In this document: positions 45,661 to 55,700 of the stretch, in pieces
Layout of the letters: every line of letters begins with the position of its first letter
Position numbering within the stretch: position 1 is the first letter of the stretch
Assembly: GCA_002344355.1 (NCBI GenBank)
Contig: DDTN01000051.1
Location: forward strand, 29,513 to 93,512
DNA: 64,000 nucleotides
Direction of reading: 5' to 3'
DNA from: Proteobacteria bacterium UBA2363
GTDB taxonomy: Bacteria; Pseudomonadota; Gammaproteobacteria; Xanthomonadales; UBA2363
Translations under genes and position numbers: made by a program
The notes under the pieces: model-generated
The model's database searches: none
The model's input: the letters and a program-made list of their open reading frames with translations, nothing else
What the model was told of the DNA's origin: nothing

Positions 45661-47577
45661 ATGAGCCGCGCGCAGCTGCAGGCGGCCTTCGCCGCGCTGT
45701 CCGGCGGCGACCCCGAACGGGCGCTCGCCCTGCTCGAGCCGGTGCTGGCGGCGCAGCCCGGACAGCCCGACGCCCTGCAGATCCGGGCCGCCGCCGACCT
45801 GGCCCTGGGCCGGCCGGCGCTGGCGGTGACGGCCTTGCAGCAGGCGCGCCAGCAGCGGCCAGGCGATCCCGCCCTGGACTACAACCTGGGCATCGCCCTG
45901 CAGGCCGCCGGGCAGCCGGCGGCGGCGGTCGACGCCTTCGCGGCGGCGGTCCGGCGGCGACCGGCGCCGGTCGAGCCCTGGGTCGGCCTGGCCCAGGCGG
46001 CGACCGAGGCCGGCCGCCATGGCGAGGCGGCGCAGGCCTGGGCGGCGGTGCTGGCGCGCCGTCCGGACGATCCCGAGGCGGCCGCCGCCCGGGTGCGGGC
46101 GCTTGCCGAGGCCGGCGAACTGGAGGCCGCCCTGGCCGGCGCCGCCGACCTCGTCCGCCGGCTGCCGCGCCAGGCGTCCGCCTGGCAGGCCCTGGCCCGT
46201 GCCCGCGAGCTCGCCGGCGACGCCGGCGGCGCCGAGGCGGCCCTGGCCGAGGGCGTCGCGGCGGGCGCCGGGGCCTTCCCGCTGGCGCTGGCGCGCGGCC
46301 ACCTGGCCTGGCGCCGGCGCGCCTGGCTGGCCGCCGCCACCGCCTTTGCCGAGGCCACGGGTCTGCGCCCGGACGCGGCCGAGGCCTGGACCAACCTCGC
46401 CGCCTGCCAGATCCACCTGGACCGGATCGAGGAGGCCGTGGCCGCCGCCCGCACCGCGGTCGGCCTGGACCCGGCCGCGCTGCCGGCGCGCATGACCCTG
46501 GCCGCGGCGCTGTCGCGCCGGACCGCGCCCGAGGACCTCGCCCAGGCCCTGGCCACCGCCCGCGACCTGCTCGCCGACCAGCCCGCGCTGGCCGATGCCC
46601 ACGACTGCATCGCCGTGTGCCTGCTCAAGCAGGGCCACGCCGCCGAGGCCCTGGCGCCGGCCCGCGAGGCGGTGCGCCTGGCCCCGGAGGCCGGCGCGCC
46701 GGCGATCACCCTGTCGCGGGTGCTGGAGACCCTGGGCCGGCTGGAGGAGGCCGAGCAGGCGCTGCTCGGCCACGCCGACGATCCCGCCGCGCCCGGCCCG
46801 CTGCTGCGCCAGCTCGGCCAGGTGCGCCTGCGCGCGCAACGCCCGGCGCCGGCCCTGGCGGTGCTCGATCGCGCCCTGCGCGCCGATCCTTCCGACCAGG
46901 AGGCGATCGCGGTGCGCGCCCTGGCCCAGGCCGGCGTCGAGGGCTGGCCGGCGGCGGCGGCCTGGCTGGGCCTGCGCGAATGGGTGCGCGAGGTCGACAT
47001 CGCCACGCCGCCGGGCTTTCCCGACCGCGCCGCCTTCCTGGCGGCGCTGGCCGACGACATCCGCGGGCACAGCCGGCTGCGTTACGAGCCGGTCGGCCTG
47101 GTCGCCCGCGGCGGCTGGCTGACCGGCGAGCTGCTGGCCGACGCCACGCCGGCGATCACCGGCTTCGCGGCCAGCCTGCGCGCGGCCATCGACGGGTTCA
47201 TCGCCGGACTGCCCGACGTCCCGGGGCACCCGTTCCTGGGCCAGGTGCCGCGCGGTCCGCACCTGATGCACGTCTGGGCGACGCGGGTCCGCGAGCAGGG
47301 CCTGATCGACACCCACATCCACGAGGGCTCCTGGCTGTCCGGGGCCTTCTACGTCGAGCTGCCGCCCGCCCTGGACGAGGCGGACGGGGCCGGCTGGATC
47401 GAATTCGGCCAGCCCTATCCCGGCCTGCCGGCGCCGCCCCCGGCGCACCTGCTGCGGATCCGGCCGCGGCCGGGCGCGATGCTGTTCTTTCCTTCCTACC
47501 TGTTCCATCGCACCCTGCCCTACCGCGGCGGGGGCGAGCGCATCAGCGTGTCGTTCGACCTGGGGGCGGCGAGGTAG
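45661..47577 (+). CDS. TPR-repeat protein with 2OG-Fe(II) oxygenase-like domain
   Basis: A 638-residue protein. About residues 1-430 are TPR-like helical pairs (ALALLEPVLAAQPGQPDAL, LDYNLGIALQAAGQPAAAV, AWTNLAACQIHLDRIEEAV and others). The C-terminal domain is a putative oxygenase: DTHIHEGSWLSGAFYVELP gives the first His ligands, and FFPSYLFHRTLPYRGGGERISVSFD gives the distal His and Arg. That end matches the TIGR02466-like protein at 44053-44709. Fusions of TPR with such oxygenases are seen where the TPR presents a protein or glycan substrate. Start uncertain: 45661 lacks a Shine-Dalgarno, and an in-frame ATG at 45589 is possible. Confidence 0.8.
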   Translation: MSRAQLQAAFAALSGGDPERALALLEPVLAAQPGQPDALQIRAAADLALGRPALAVTALQQARQQRPGDPALDYNLGIALQAAGQPAAAVDAFAAAVRRRPAPVEPWVGLAQAATEAGRHGEAAQAWAAVLARRPDDPEAAAARVRALAEAGELEAALAGAADLVRRLPRQASAWQALARARELAGDAGGAEAALAEGVAAGAGAFPLALARGHLAWRRRAWLAAATAFAEATGLRPDAAEAWTNLAACQIHLDRIEEAVAAARTAVGLDPAALPARMTLAAALSRRTAPEDLAQALATARDLLADQPALADAHDCIAVCLLKQGHAAEALAPAREAVRLAPEAGAPAITLSRVLETLGRLEEAEQALLGHADDPAAPGPLLRQLGQVRLRAQRPAPALAVLDRALRADPSDQEAIAVRALAQAGVEGWPAAAAWLGLREWVREVDIATPPGFPDRAAFLAALADDIRGHSRLRYEPVGLVARGGWLTGELLADATPAITGFAASLRAAIDGFIAGLPDVPGHPFLGQVPRGPHLMHVWATRVREQGLIDTHIHEGSWLSGAFYVELPPALDEADGAGWIEFGQPYPGLPAPPPAHLLRIRPRPGAMLFFPSYLFHRTLPYRGGGERISVSFDLGAAR

Positions 47578-47771
47578 GGGGAGAAGGGTGCTGTGCGCAG
47601 GGACTAAGGTGCCGGCTCCAGGGTCCCGCGGGCAGCGCGCGCACGCTTCAGGCGCACGGGACCGGCGACCAGGATGCCGGGAGGATGGCCTGCCCGGCGT
47701 GCGCCGTCGACACACACGTGTCCTTGATCGCGGGCCTTGGCGGCTTGCCCGGGTGCTAGCATTCGCGGCCC

Positions 47772-48242
47772 ATGAGCCTGCTGCTCGACCTCGTCCGGCA
47801 CGCCGATGCCCTGCCCAAGACACCCGCGGGCAGCGACTTCGACCGTGCGCTGTCGCCGCTGGGCCGCAAGCAGGCCCTGCTGCTGGCCGAGCGCCTGCGC
47901 GAACGCGGCATCCCCGACCAGGTGCGCTGTTCGCCCGCGCAGCGCACGCGGCAGACGCTGGCGCCGCTCGGCTACGACTTCACCGCCGCGGCCGAGTACC
48001 CCGAGCAGATCTACGAATGCGAGTGGGAGGTCCTGCTGGACCTGGTCGAGTCGCTGCGGCCGCTGGCCGCCCACGCCCTGGTGGTGGCGCACAACCCGGG
48101 TCTCACCGACCTGGCCACCTTCCTGGTCGGCGCCGATGCGCCGCCCATGGTGACCGCCGCCCATCTGCGCATCCTGGTGCCGACGCGGCCGGCGCGGCCG
48201 CTGCGCGGCAAGTCCCGGCTGCTCGAAACGTGGTCGCCCTGA
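47772..48242 (+). CDS. sixA: SixA phosphohistidine phosphatase
   Basis: A 156-residue histidine phosphatase. LLDLVRHADA (catalytic His10, RH motif), CSPAQRTRQTL (second Arg) and VVAHNPGL (second His) form the active site. E. coli SixA acts on the phosphotransferase protein NPr. No PTS gene is in view, so its substrate here is inferred only by family. The 194 bp upstream contain no gene. Confidence 0.88.
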   Translation: MSLLLDLVRHADALPKTPAGSDFDRALSPLGRKQALLLAERLRERGIPDQVRCSPAQRTRQTLAPLGYDFTAAAEYPEQIYECEWEVLLDLVESLRPLAAHALVVAHNPGLTDLATFLVGADAPPMVTAAHLRILVPTRPARPLRGKSRLLETWSP

Positions 48243-48354
48243 ACGCCGCGTCCCGGTTCGCACCCGTCCATGCCGTGCTCCCGTCCCGCCGCCGGCGCGC
48301 GGGCGAGGCGGGCGCCGTGCGGCGGCAGGCGAGCCTCGACGCGGGCGCCGGCCG

Positions 48355-50148
48355 GTGATCCGGCCCCGGTCGCGCGGACCGGGCGGCCGGCGCCGGGTCG
48401 CGCTGTCGCGCCTGGCCACCGCGGTCCTGGCGATCGGCCTTGCCGGGTGCGCGCTGTCGCCGGCGCGACGCGCCGAGGTCGACGCCCGGCTGGCGCAGGC
48501 CCAGGCCCAGGTCGATGCCGGGCCGCCCTGTGCCGCGGCGGCGGGCTGCGCGGCCATCGATTCGCCCTTCCACGGCTTCCTCGCCGCCAATGCCGGCCGC
48601 CACCACGTGCTGCCGCTCGAACTCGGCAGCGACGCCCTGCGGGTGCGCCTGCACCTGCTGCGTGCGGCCCGCCGCAGCATCGACCTGCAGACCTACATCT
48701 TCAAGCCGGGCGCCAGCTCGGACCTGGTGCTGGCCGAACTGCTGGCGGCGGCACGCCGCGGCGTGCGCGTGCGCGTGCTGGTCGACCAGCTGTTCTCGCT
48801 CAACCACCCCGGCCTGCTCGCCAACCTGGTGCGCGCCCATCCCAACCTGTCGCTGCGCGTCTACAACCCGACCTTCAACCAGGCGCGCACCTCGCCGGGC
48901 GAGTTCGCCGCCGGCATCCTGTGCTGCTTCTCGCGCTTCAACCAGCGCATGCACACCAAGCTGTTCGCGATCGACGGCGAGGTCGGCATCCTGGGCGGGC
49001 GCAACTACGCCGACAGCTACTTCGACCTCGACCCGACCTTCGCCTACTACGACCGGGAGCTGCTGGTGACCGGGCCGGTGGTGGCGGACATGATCGCCGC
49101 CTTCGACCGCTTCTGGGCGCATCCGCGCGCGGTGCCGGCGCAGTACCTGACGGACGTCGCCCGCCAGGTTCGGCGGCTGCCACCGGACCAGCCGGCCGCC
49201 GAGCCGCGGCCGGAGATCGGACCGGCGGTGCGGGCGCAGGCGGCGCGCTTCGCCGCCGAGGCGGGCGACCCGGCCCTGGTGCGCGGCCGCTTCCTGGCGC
49301 CGATGCTGCCGGTCGACTCGATCCGTTTCGTCGCCGACGCCCCGGTCAAGGTCGGCTCGCGCCGCCCCGATGCCAATGCCGTCAGCCTGGAGATCGCCAG
49401 GCTGGTCGCAGGCGCGCGCCAGGACCTGCTGATCCAGACCCCCTACCTGGTGCTGGACCGGCCCAGCCGCCGCCTGCTGCGCGCCCGCCAGGCCGAGCCC
49501 GAGCCGCCGCAGGTGCGCATCTCCACCAATTCGCTGGCCGCCACCGACGCCTTCCCCGTGTACGCGCTGACCTGGAAGTACAAGAAGCGCTACCTGCGCG
49601 AGCTGGGCTTCCACATCCACGAGATGCGTCCCGATCCCGAGGACCTCGAGCGCATGGTCGAGCTGGCCGGGCCGGTGCGCGCGCCGCGCAACAGCATGCA
49701 CGGCAAGACCCTGGTGGTGGACGGCCACACCAGCCTGGTCGGCAGCCACAACTTCGACCCGCGCTCGGACCGCTTCAACACCGAGTCGGCCCTGGTCATC
49801 GAGGACGTCGCGCTGGCGGCGCGGCTGACCGCCACCATCGAGCGCGACATGGCGCCCGGCAACGCCTGGCTGATCGCCCGCGGCCCGCGCGGCCCGGCGC
49901 CGTTCTACCGCCTGGGCCGCGCCATCGAGCGGATCTCCACCGCGCTGCCGGTGTTCGACCTGTGGCCGTTCCGTTACGCGACCAGCTACCAGCGGCAACC
50001 GGCGTGTCCGCCGCTGGCGCGCACGCACCCGCAGTTCCATCTGTGCCACGACGACGTCGGCGACTTCCCGGGCGAGGACAGCTTCTGGAAGCGCCTGCTG
50101 ACGCGGCTGTCGGCGGCCTTCGGCGCGCCGCTGCTGCCGGTGCTGTAG
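48355..50148 (+). CDS. Phospholipase D family lipoprotein (ClsC-like)
   Basis: A 597-residue protein with a lipobox (AIGLAGC, Cys32). Two HKD motifs mark the PLD superfamily: HTKLFAIDGEVGILGGRN (His200, Lys202, Asp207) and HGKTLVVDGHTSLVGSHN (His449, Lys451, Asp456). DLQTYIFKPGASS and TPYLVLDRPSR also fit cardiolipin synthase C/YmdC-like enzymes. The enzyme probably makes or remodels phospholipids. The lipid anchor is unusual for cardiolipin synthases, which are generally integral, and points to action in the periplasm or outer membrane. Start is GTG with no clear Shine-Dalgarno. Confidence 0.86.
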   Translation: MIRPRSRGPGGRRRVALSRLATAVLAIGLAGCALSPARRAEVDARLAQAQAQVDAGPPCAAAAGCAAIDSPFHGFLAANAGRHHVLPLELGSDALRVRLHLLRAARRSIDLQTYIFKPGASSDLVLAELLAAARRGVRVRVLVDQLFSLNHPGLLANLVRAHPNLSLRVYNPTFNQARTSPGEFAAGILCCFSRFNQRMHTKLFAIDGEVGILGGRNYADSYFDLDPTFAYYDRELLVTGPVVADMIAAFDRFWAHPRAVPAQYLTDVARQVRRLPPDQPAAEPRPEIGPAVRAQAARFAAEAGDPALVRGRFLAPMLPVDSIRFVADAPVKVGSRRPDANAVSLEIARLVAGARQDLLIQTPYLVLDRPSRRLLRARQAEPEPPQVRISTNSLAATDAFPVYALTWKYKKRYLRELGFHIHEMRPDPEDLERMVELAGPVRAPRNSMHGKTLVVDGHTSLVGSHNFDPRSDRFNTESALVIEDVALAARLTATIERDMAPGNAWLIARGPRGPAPFYRLGRAIERISTALPVFDLWPFRYATSYQRQPACPPLARTHPQFHLCHDDVGDFPGEDSFWKRLLTRLSAAFGAPLLPVL

Positions 50149-50380
50149 CCGGCGGCCGGCCGGCGGTGTCAGCCTGTGCGCGGGTGCGCTCCCGGCGCGC
50201 CCCGGTTCCGTTCCCGACCCGTCGCCACGCGCGTGCGGCGTCGCCCGGCTCGCCCGGCGCGCGGGTGCGCGCGGGCGATGCCACCCGCGCGGGACAGGAT
50301 CCGGGCCGGAGCCGCGCCCCCTTGAGTGCCGGCGGCGAAGCGGGCAGGCTGGCGGGCGACGCGACCGGAAGACCCCAGCC

Positions 50381-52594
50381 ATGCGAATCGTCCTTGCCGC
50401 CATGACCCTGCTGCTTGCCGCCGGCGCCGCGCCGGCCACCGAACTGACCATCGAGCGCATCTACGGCGATCCGCCGCTGGCCGGCCCGACCCTGCGCGGC
50501 CTGAAGGTCTCGCCCGACGGCAGCCGGGTGACCTTCCTGCGCGGCCGCGAGGACGACCAGAACCGCCAGGACCTGTGGCAGTACGAGGTCGAAAGCGGCC
50601 AGACCCGGCGCCTGGTCGATGCCGACGCCCTGGGCGGCGGCGCCGAGCTCTCCGCCGAGGAGGCGGCGCGCCGCGAGCGCCTGCGCATCGCCGCGCTGAC
50701 CGGCATCGTCGACTACCTGTACGCGCCGGACGGCAGCGCCCTGCTGTTCCCGCTCGACGGCGCCCTGTGGCACTACCCGCTGCCCGACGGCCCGGCCCGG
50801 CGCCTGGCCGATGCCGCCGACGGTTTCGTCACCGACCCGGCGATCTCGCCGGCCGGCGACCGTGTCGCCTTCGTGCGCAAGCAGAACCTGCACGTCGTCG
50901 ATCTCGCCGACGGCGCCATCCGCGCCCTGACCACGGACGGCGGCGGCACGGTCAGCAACGGCAGCGCCGAGTTCATCGCCCAGGAGGAGATGGACCGCCA
51001 CGAGGGCTACTGGTGGTCGCCGGACGGCAGCCGCATCGCCTTCGCGCGCATCGACGAGTCGCGCGTGCCGCTGCAGCGGCGCTTCGAGATCCAGGCCGGC
51101 GGCGTCGACACCGTCGAGCAGCGCTACCCCGGCACCGGCCAGGACAACGTCGACATCCAGCTCGGCGTGGTCGAGGTCGCCGCGCAGCGGCCGCGGCCGC
51201 AGTGGATCGACCTCGGCCCCAGCACCGACATCTACCTGGCGCGCGTCGACTGGCGCCCGGACGGCCAGGCCGTGTGGTTCCAGCGCCAGAGCCGCGACCA
51301 GCGCCGCCTGGAGCTGATCGAGGCCGAGCTGGCCGACAACCGCCAGCGCGTCCTGCTCACCGAGACCGCCACCACCTGGGTCAACCTGCACAACGACCTG
51401 CGGCCGCTGCCCGGTGGCGGCTTCCTGTGGAGCTCCGAGCGCGACGGCTGGCGGCACCTGTACGTGCATGGCGCCGACGGCGGCCGGCAGCGCCGGCTCA
51501 CCCGCGGCGAGTGGGCGGTCGACACGGTGCTGGCGGTCGATGCCGAGGCCGGTACGGTGTGGTTCGCCGGCAACCGCGACGACGTGCTCGGCCGGCAGGT
51601 GTACGCGGTGCCGCTGGCCGGCGGCGAGGCGCGCCGGATCAGCAGCGGCGAGGGCTGGCACGAGGCGGTGTTCGCCGGCAAGGGCGCGGTCTGGGTGGAC
51701 ACCTGGAGCGATCCGGCCAGCCCGCCGCAGGTGCGCCTGCGCGACCGCGACGGCGCCGAGCTGGCCGTGCTGCTGGGCAATGCCGTCGAGGGCGACCACC
51801 CCTACGCGGCCCTGCGCGGCGGCCATGTCCTGCCGGAGTTCGGCACCCTGCCGGCCGAGGACGGCAGCGCCCTGCAGTGGCGCCTGTACAAGCCGCCGGG
51901 CTACCGCGCCGAGCGCCGCCACCCGGTGTTCGTGCGCTTCTACGGCGGCCCGGGACGGCAACTGGTCAACCGCGCCTGGGGCGACCTGTTCGACCAGTAC
52001 ATGGCGCGCCGGGGCTTCCTGGTGTTCAGCCTGGACAACCGTGGCACGCCGCGGCGCGGCAAGGCCTTCGAGGACGCCCTGTTCCGGCGCATGGGCGACA
52101 TCGAGGCGCGCGACCAGCGCGCCGGCATCGACTGGCTGCGCGGCCGCGACGACGTCGATCCGGAACGGATCGGCGTGTTCGGCTGGAGCTACGGCGGCTA
52201 CCTGGCGCTGATGATGCTGGCCAAGCACTCCGACGTGGTCGCCGCCGGCGCCGCGGTCGCGCCGGTCACCGACTGGATGCTCTACGACACCCACTACACC
52301 GAGCGCTACATGGACCATCCGCTGCGCAATGCCGAGGGCTATGCGGCCGGCGCCCTGTGGCCGCACCTGGACGGCCTGACCTCGCCCCTGCTGCTGGTCC
52401 ACGGCATGGCCGACGACAACGTGCTGTTCACCCACAGCACCGAGCTGATGTCCCGCCTGCAGCAGCGCGGCACCGCCTTCGAGCTGATGACCTATCCCGG
52501 CGGCAAGCACGGCCTGTCGCAGCCGTGGATGCGCGTGCACGTCTACCGGGCAATCGCGGACTTCTTCGAGCGGCGGCTGGGGCCGGTCGGCTGA
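50381..52594 (+). CDS. S9B dipeptidyl-peptidase IV-like protease
   Basis: A 737-residue exported serine peptidase. Signal peptide at residues 1-19 (ending GAAPA). The N-terminal propeller (about 30-480) includes the DPP-IV hallmark EEMDRHEGYWWSPDG with the double Glu that holds the substrate N-terminus. In the C-terminal alpha/beta-hydrolase domain Ser603 lies in FGWSYGGYLALM; the Asp is in HGMADDNVLF and the His in PGGKHGLSQ. It removes X-Pro or X-Ala dipeptides. The 232 bp upstream hold no gene. Together with the Tricorn-like and DUF885 proteins it points to a peptide-scavenging lifestyle. Confidence 0.94.
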   Translation: MRIVLAAMTLLLAAGAAPATELTIERIYGDPPLAGPTLRGLKVSPDGSRVTFLRGREDDQNRQDLWQYEVESGQTRRLVDADALGGGAELSAEEAARRERLRIAALTGIVDYLYAPDGSALLFPLDGALWHYPLPDGPARRLADAADGFVTDPAISPAGDRVAFVRKQNLHVVDLADGAIRALTTDGGGTVSNGSAEFIAQEEMDRHEGYWWSPDGSRIAFARIDESRVPLQRRFEIQAGGVDTVEQRYPGTGQDNVDIQLGVVEVAAQRPRPQWIDLGPSTDIYLARVDWRPDGQAVWFQRQSRDQRRLELIEAELADNRQRVLLTETATTWVNLHNDLRPLPGGGFLWSSERDGWRHLYVHGADGGRQRRLTRGEWAVDTVLAVDAEAGTVWFAGNRDDVLGRQVYAVPLAGGEARRISSGEGWHEAVFAGKGAVWVDTWSDPASPPQVRLRDRDGAELAVLLGNAVEGDHPYAALRGGHVLPEFGTLPAEDGSALQWRLYKPPGYRAERRHPVFVRFYGGPGRQLVNRAWGDLFDQYMARRGFLVFSLDNRGTPRRGKAFEDALFRRMGDIEARDQRAGIDWLRGRDDVDPERIGVFGWSYGGYLALMMLAKHSDVVAAGAAVAPVTDWMLYDTHYTERYMDHPLRNAEGYAAGALWPHLDGLTSPLLLVHGMADDNVLFTHSTELMSRLQQRGTAFELMTYPGGKHGLSQPWMRVHVYRAIADFFERRLGPVG

Positions 52595-52693
52595 CCCGCG
52601 ACCGCCCCTGGGCCTTACAGGTCCCCGCCGACCGGCCTGGGTGCATCGCGAGCGGTCGCCACGCTCGCTGATGGCACGAGGCTCAGAAGATCC

Positions 52694-52711
52694 ATCCCCC
52701 CAAAGGGTGAC
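52694..52711. promoter_or_regulatory. Candidate LuxR-type operator upstream of the delta-60 gene
   Basis: ATCCCCCCAAAGGGTGAC matches the palindrome at 60916-60933 in 14 of 18 positions, including the first 8. It lies 65 nt before the likely ATG. A -10-like hexamer CAGACT follows after exactly 21 nt, the same distance as at the other site. Confidence 0.5.
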
Positions 52712-52732
52712 GACCGTCACGGAAGTCCGGCC

Positions 52733-52738
52733 CAGACT
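52733..52738 (+). promoter_or_regulatory. Candidate -10 of the delta-60 repeat gene
   Basis: CAGACT occupies the same offset from the operator-like site as TAGAGT does at 60955. It is a poor -10 alone, as expected for an activator-dependent promoter. Confidence 0.3.
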
Positions 52739-52776
52739 GGTCTCGGCGCGATCGCGCGACATCGGGGAGTATGGTC

Positions 52777-55700
52777 ATGGCACACATCATCGAAGGTCGG
52801 TTGGCAAGGGCGGCCGTCGGCCTTATGTCGCTCCTGCTGGTCCCGGGCAGCCTGCGGGCCCAGCTGCCGCCGCCACTGCCTGCGCCGGCCATGGAAGTTC
52901 GCGAGGTCAGGGTGGTGCGCGCGGTGGCGGATCTTCCCGATGGCGGCCGCCTTGTGTTCGGCGACTTCGGGCTGATCGGCGGTCTGCCGCGGGCCGGCGT
53001 GGTGCGGATCGCGGCGGACGGCGGCATCGCCGGGAACGTGCCGTTGAACGTCGTCGGCCTCGTGCGGGCGGCCCGGGTCCACGACGGCTGGCTGTACCTG
53101 GCCGGATCGTTCGCCGCGGTCAATGGCCAGCCACGGCGCGGCCTGGCCCGGGTCGCCTGGCCGTCCGGTGCCCTCGATGGCTGGAACCCCAACGCCGGCT
53201 CGACGGCTGCCTACGACTTCATCGACATCGTCCTCGATGCCGGGCATGCCTACGTCGGCGGCGAGTTCAGCCAGGTCGGAACCACGCCGCGCACCCGACT
53301 GGCGCGTATCGGGCTGGCCGGTACCGGCGCGGTGGATCCGGCCTGGAGCCCCTCCGCCAACGGCCGCGTTCTGTCCCTGGCGCTCAGGGATCCCGGTCTC
53401 TACTTCGCTGGCCACTTCACCGAGGTCAGCGGCCAGCCGCGCTCGTTCGTCGCCATGGTGGTGGCGGCCACCGGCATGCCGGCGGCGTTCGCCCCGGCCT
53501 TCAACGGCCACGTCACCGACATCGAATTCGACGGGCCGCTTCTCTATGCCGTGGGCTGCTTCACCCAGGTCGGCGCCTTCCTGCGTCCGCGCGCCGCGGC
53601 GGTCCACGTGGACGGCACGGTGGCGGCGTTCGCGCCCCAGGTCGAGGGCACCTGCCTGACCTCGATCCACCTGTCCGCCAGCCACGCCTATCTCGGCGGC
53701 GAGATGGTCCTGGTCGCCGGCCAGCCACGCAGCGGCCTGGCGCGCGTTCAAAAGGCAACCGGCCTGCTCGACCAGGCGTTCGCCCCGGCGCTGGGGCTTG
53801 GCCGCTATGTGTTCTTCAGCAGCGAACTGCAGGACGGCTCGGTGCTGGTCGGTCACGACTTCCTGCGCGCCAGCGGGGCCTACCATCCGATGCTGGTCCG
53901 GTTGTCGGGAAGCAGCGGCCAACCGCTGGCACCTTCGCTGGCCAGCGAGGGGGACGGCAGCATCACGGCGATGGTCGAACTTCCGGACCAGTCCATCATC
54001 CTGGGTGGCACCTTCAGCCGGCTCGGCACCGTGCCGCGCAAGGGGCTGGCGCGACTGACGCCGCAGGGCGAGCTGGACCCGGGGCCGATGCCCGAGGTGC
54101 GCGGCAACGTCCATGCCCTGGCGACCGACGGCAGCTTCGTCTGGGTCGGGGGTGCCTTCGACCGGCTGGGGAACTTCGCCGTCCAGGGTCTGGGCAAGTT
54201 GCAGGTCGGCACCTGGCAGGTCCAGTCCGATTTCAATGCGCCGGTGGCGGGTGCGGTGGAGGTCCTCTCGCTGGCCCCGGATGGACTGGTCCTTACCCTC
54301 GGCGGCGGCTTCAGCCAGGTCGCGGGACAGCCGCGCACCGGGCTGGCCAAGGTCCATCGGAGCAACGGCACCCCCCTGCCCTGGGCGCCCCAGGTCAGCG
54401 GCAGTCCGCGGGCGCTGGCCGAGGAGGGTGGCGCTGTCTACGTCGGCGGCAGTTTCTCCGCCGTCAATGGCACTCCCCGCAGCAACCTCGCCCGACTCGA
54501 TGCCGGCGGCCTCGGCAACCTCGTGCACGGCTTCGTCGCCGACACCGACGGGCCCGTGAACAGTCTGCGTCTGGGGCCGGGTGACGGCCTGTACGTCGGA
54601 GGCAGCTTCGCCAACGTGGCGGGGCAGCCGAACAGGGCCTTGGCGCGCGTGCTGCGCAGCAGCGGCCAGGTCGACCCGTCGTTCGCTGTGACCGTCGCGC
54701 CGGCAGGCGCCAGCGTGCATGCGCTCATTGCCGACGCCGCCGGCGTTCTGGTCGCCGGCAGCTTCACCAGTGTGTCGGGTACGCCGCGCGCCAATATCGC
54801 GCGCCTCGACCACCTGGGCCAGCCCGATCCGTCCTACTCGGCGCAGCCCAACGGCATGGTCACCCGACTGGCGGTTACCCCCGCGCGGATCCTGATGGCC
54901 GGCTTCTTCACCGGGGTAAGCAACCAGCTGCGTTTCCGGCTGGCCGCCACGGCGACGCAGGCCAGCCCGGTGGCGACCTCCCTGCAGGTGCTCGCGCGGA
55001 CGCCGTCCAGCACGGTTCCCTACCAGTGGTCGCGCGTCGACGTGGTTCTGACCACCCCCGACCACCCCGGTCTGGCCCTGCCTGCCGGCGCGCTCTTCGA
55101 GGTCAGCGACGACCAGGGAAACTACTGCCAGGGCAGCATCAATCCGGGTAATGGCCAGGGCAGTTGCGAGCTTCTTCTCACCGATCCGGGACCGCGCGTC
55201 CTCACCGGGCGCTTCCCGGGCCGAGGCCTGTATCTGCCCAGCAGCGGCACCCTGGCCGCCCTGGTCGAGCCGGCGACTGCGACGCCGCCACTGGCGCCGG
55301 CGTTGCCGCTGCGTTCTTCCGGACTGGTGTTCTACGGCCAGCCGATGAACGACGGTGGCGTAATGTTGTCGGGTAGCTTCATCGAGGCCGGTGGCCTTTC
55401 CCGCAACAGCCTGGCGCGGCTCACCCCCGGCGGCGCCCTGGACACCACCTTCGCTCCGCAGGTTCGCGGAACGGTCACCCTTCTGGCCCGCGACGATGCC
55501 GGCAACCTGTACCTGCGCGGCAACTTCACCGCGATCGACGGCGTGCTGCGCAGGCATCTGGCACGCCTGCGACCGGACGGCAGCCTGGATCCCGACTGGC
55601 GCGCGCCGGACGATCTTTGCCTGGGCGGCACGATGTTCCATGACGCCGACCAGCAGGGCGGCCTGCTCGTCCAGGGTTGCGCCGAGCTGGTGCAGGTGGC

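Noticed and set aside
50149..50380. Possible regulatory RNA or riboswitch before the DPP-IV-like gene
   Set aside because: GC-rich direct and inverted tracts only; no conserved architecture recognised.
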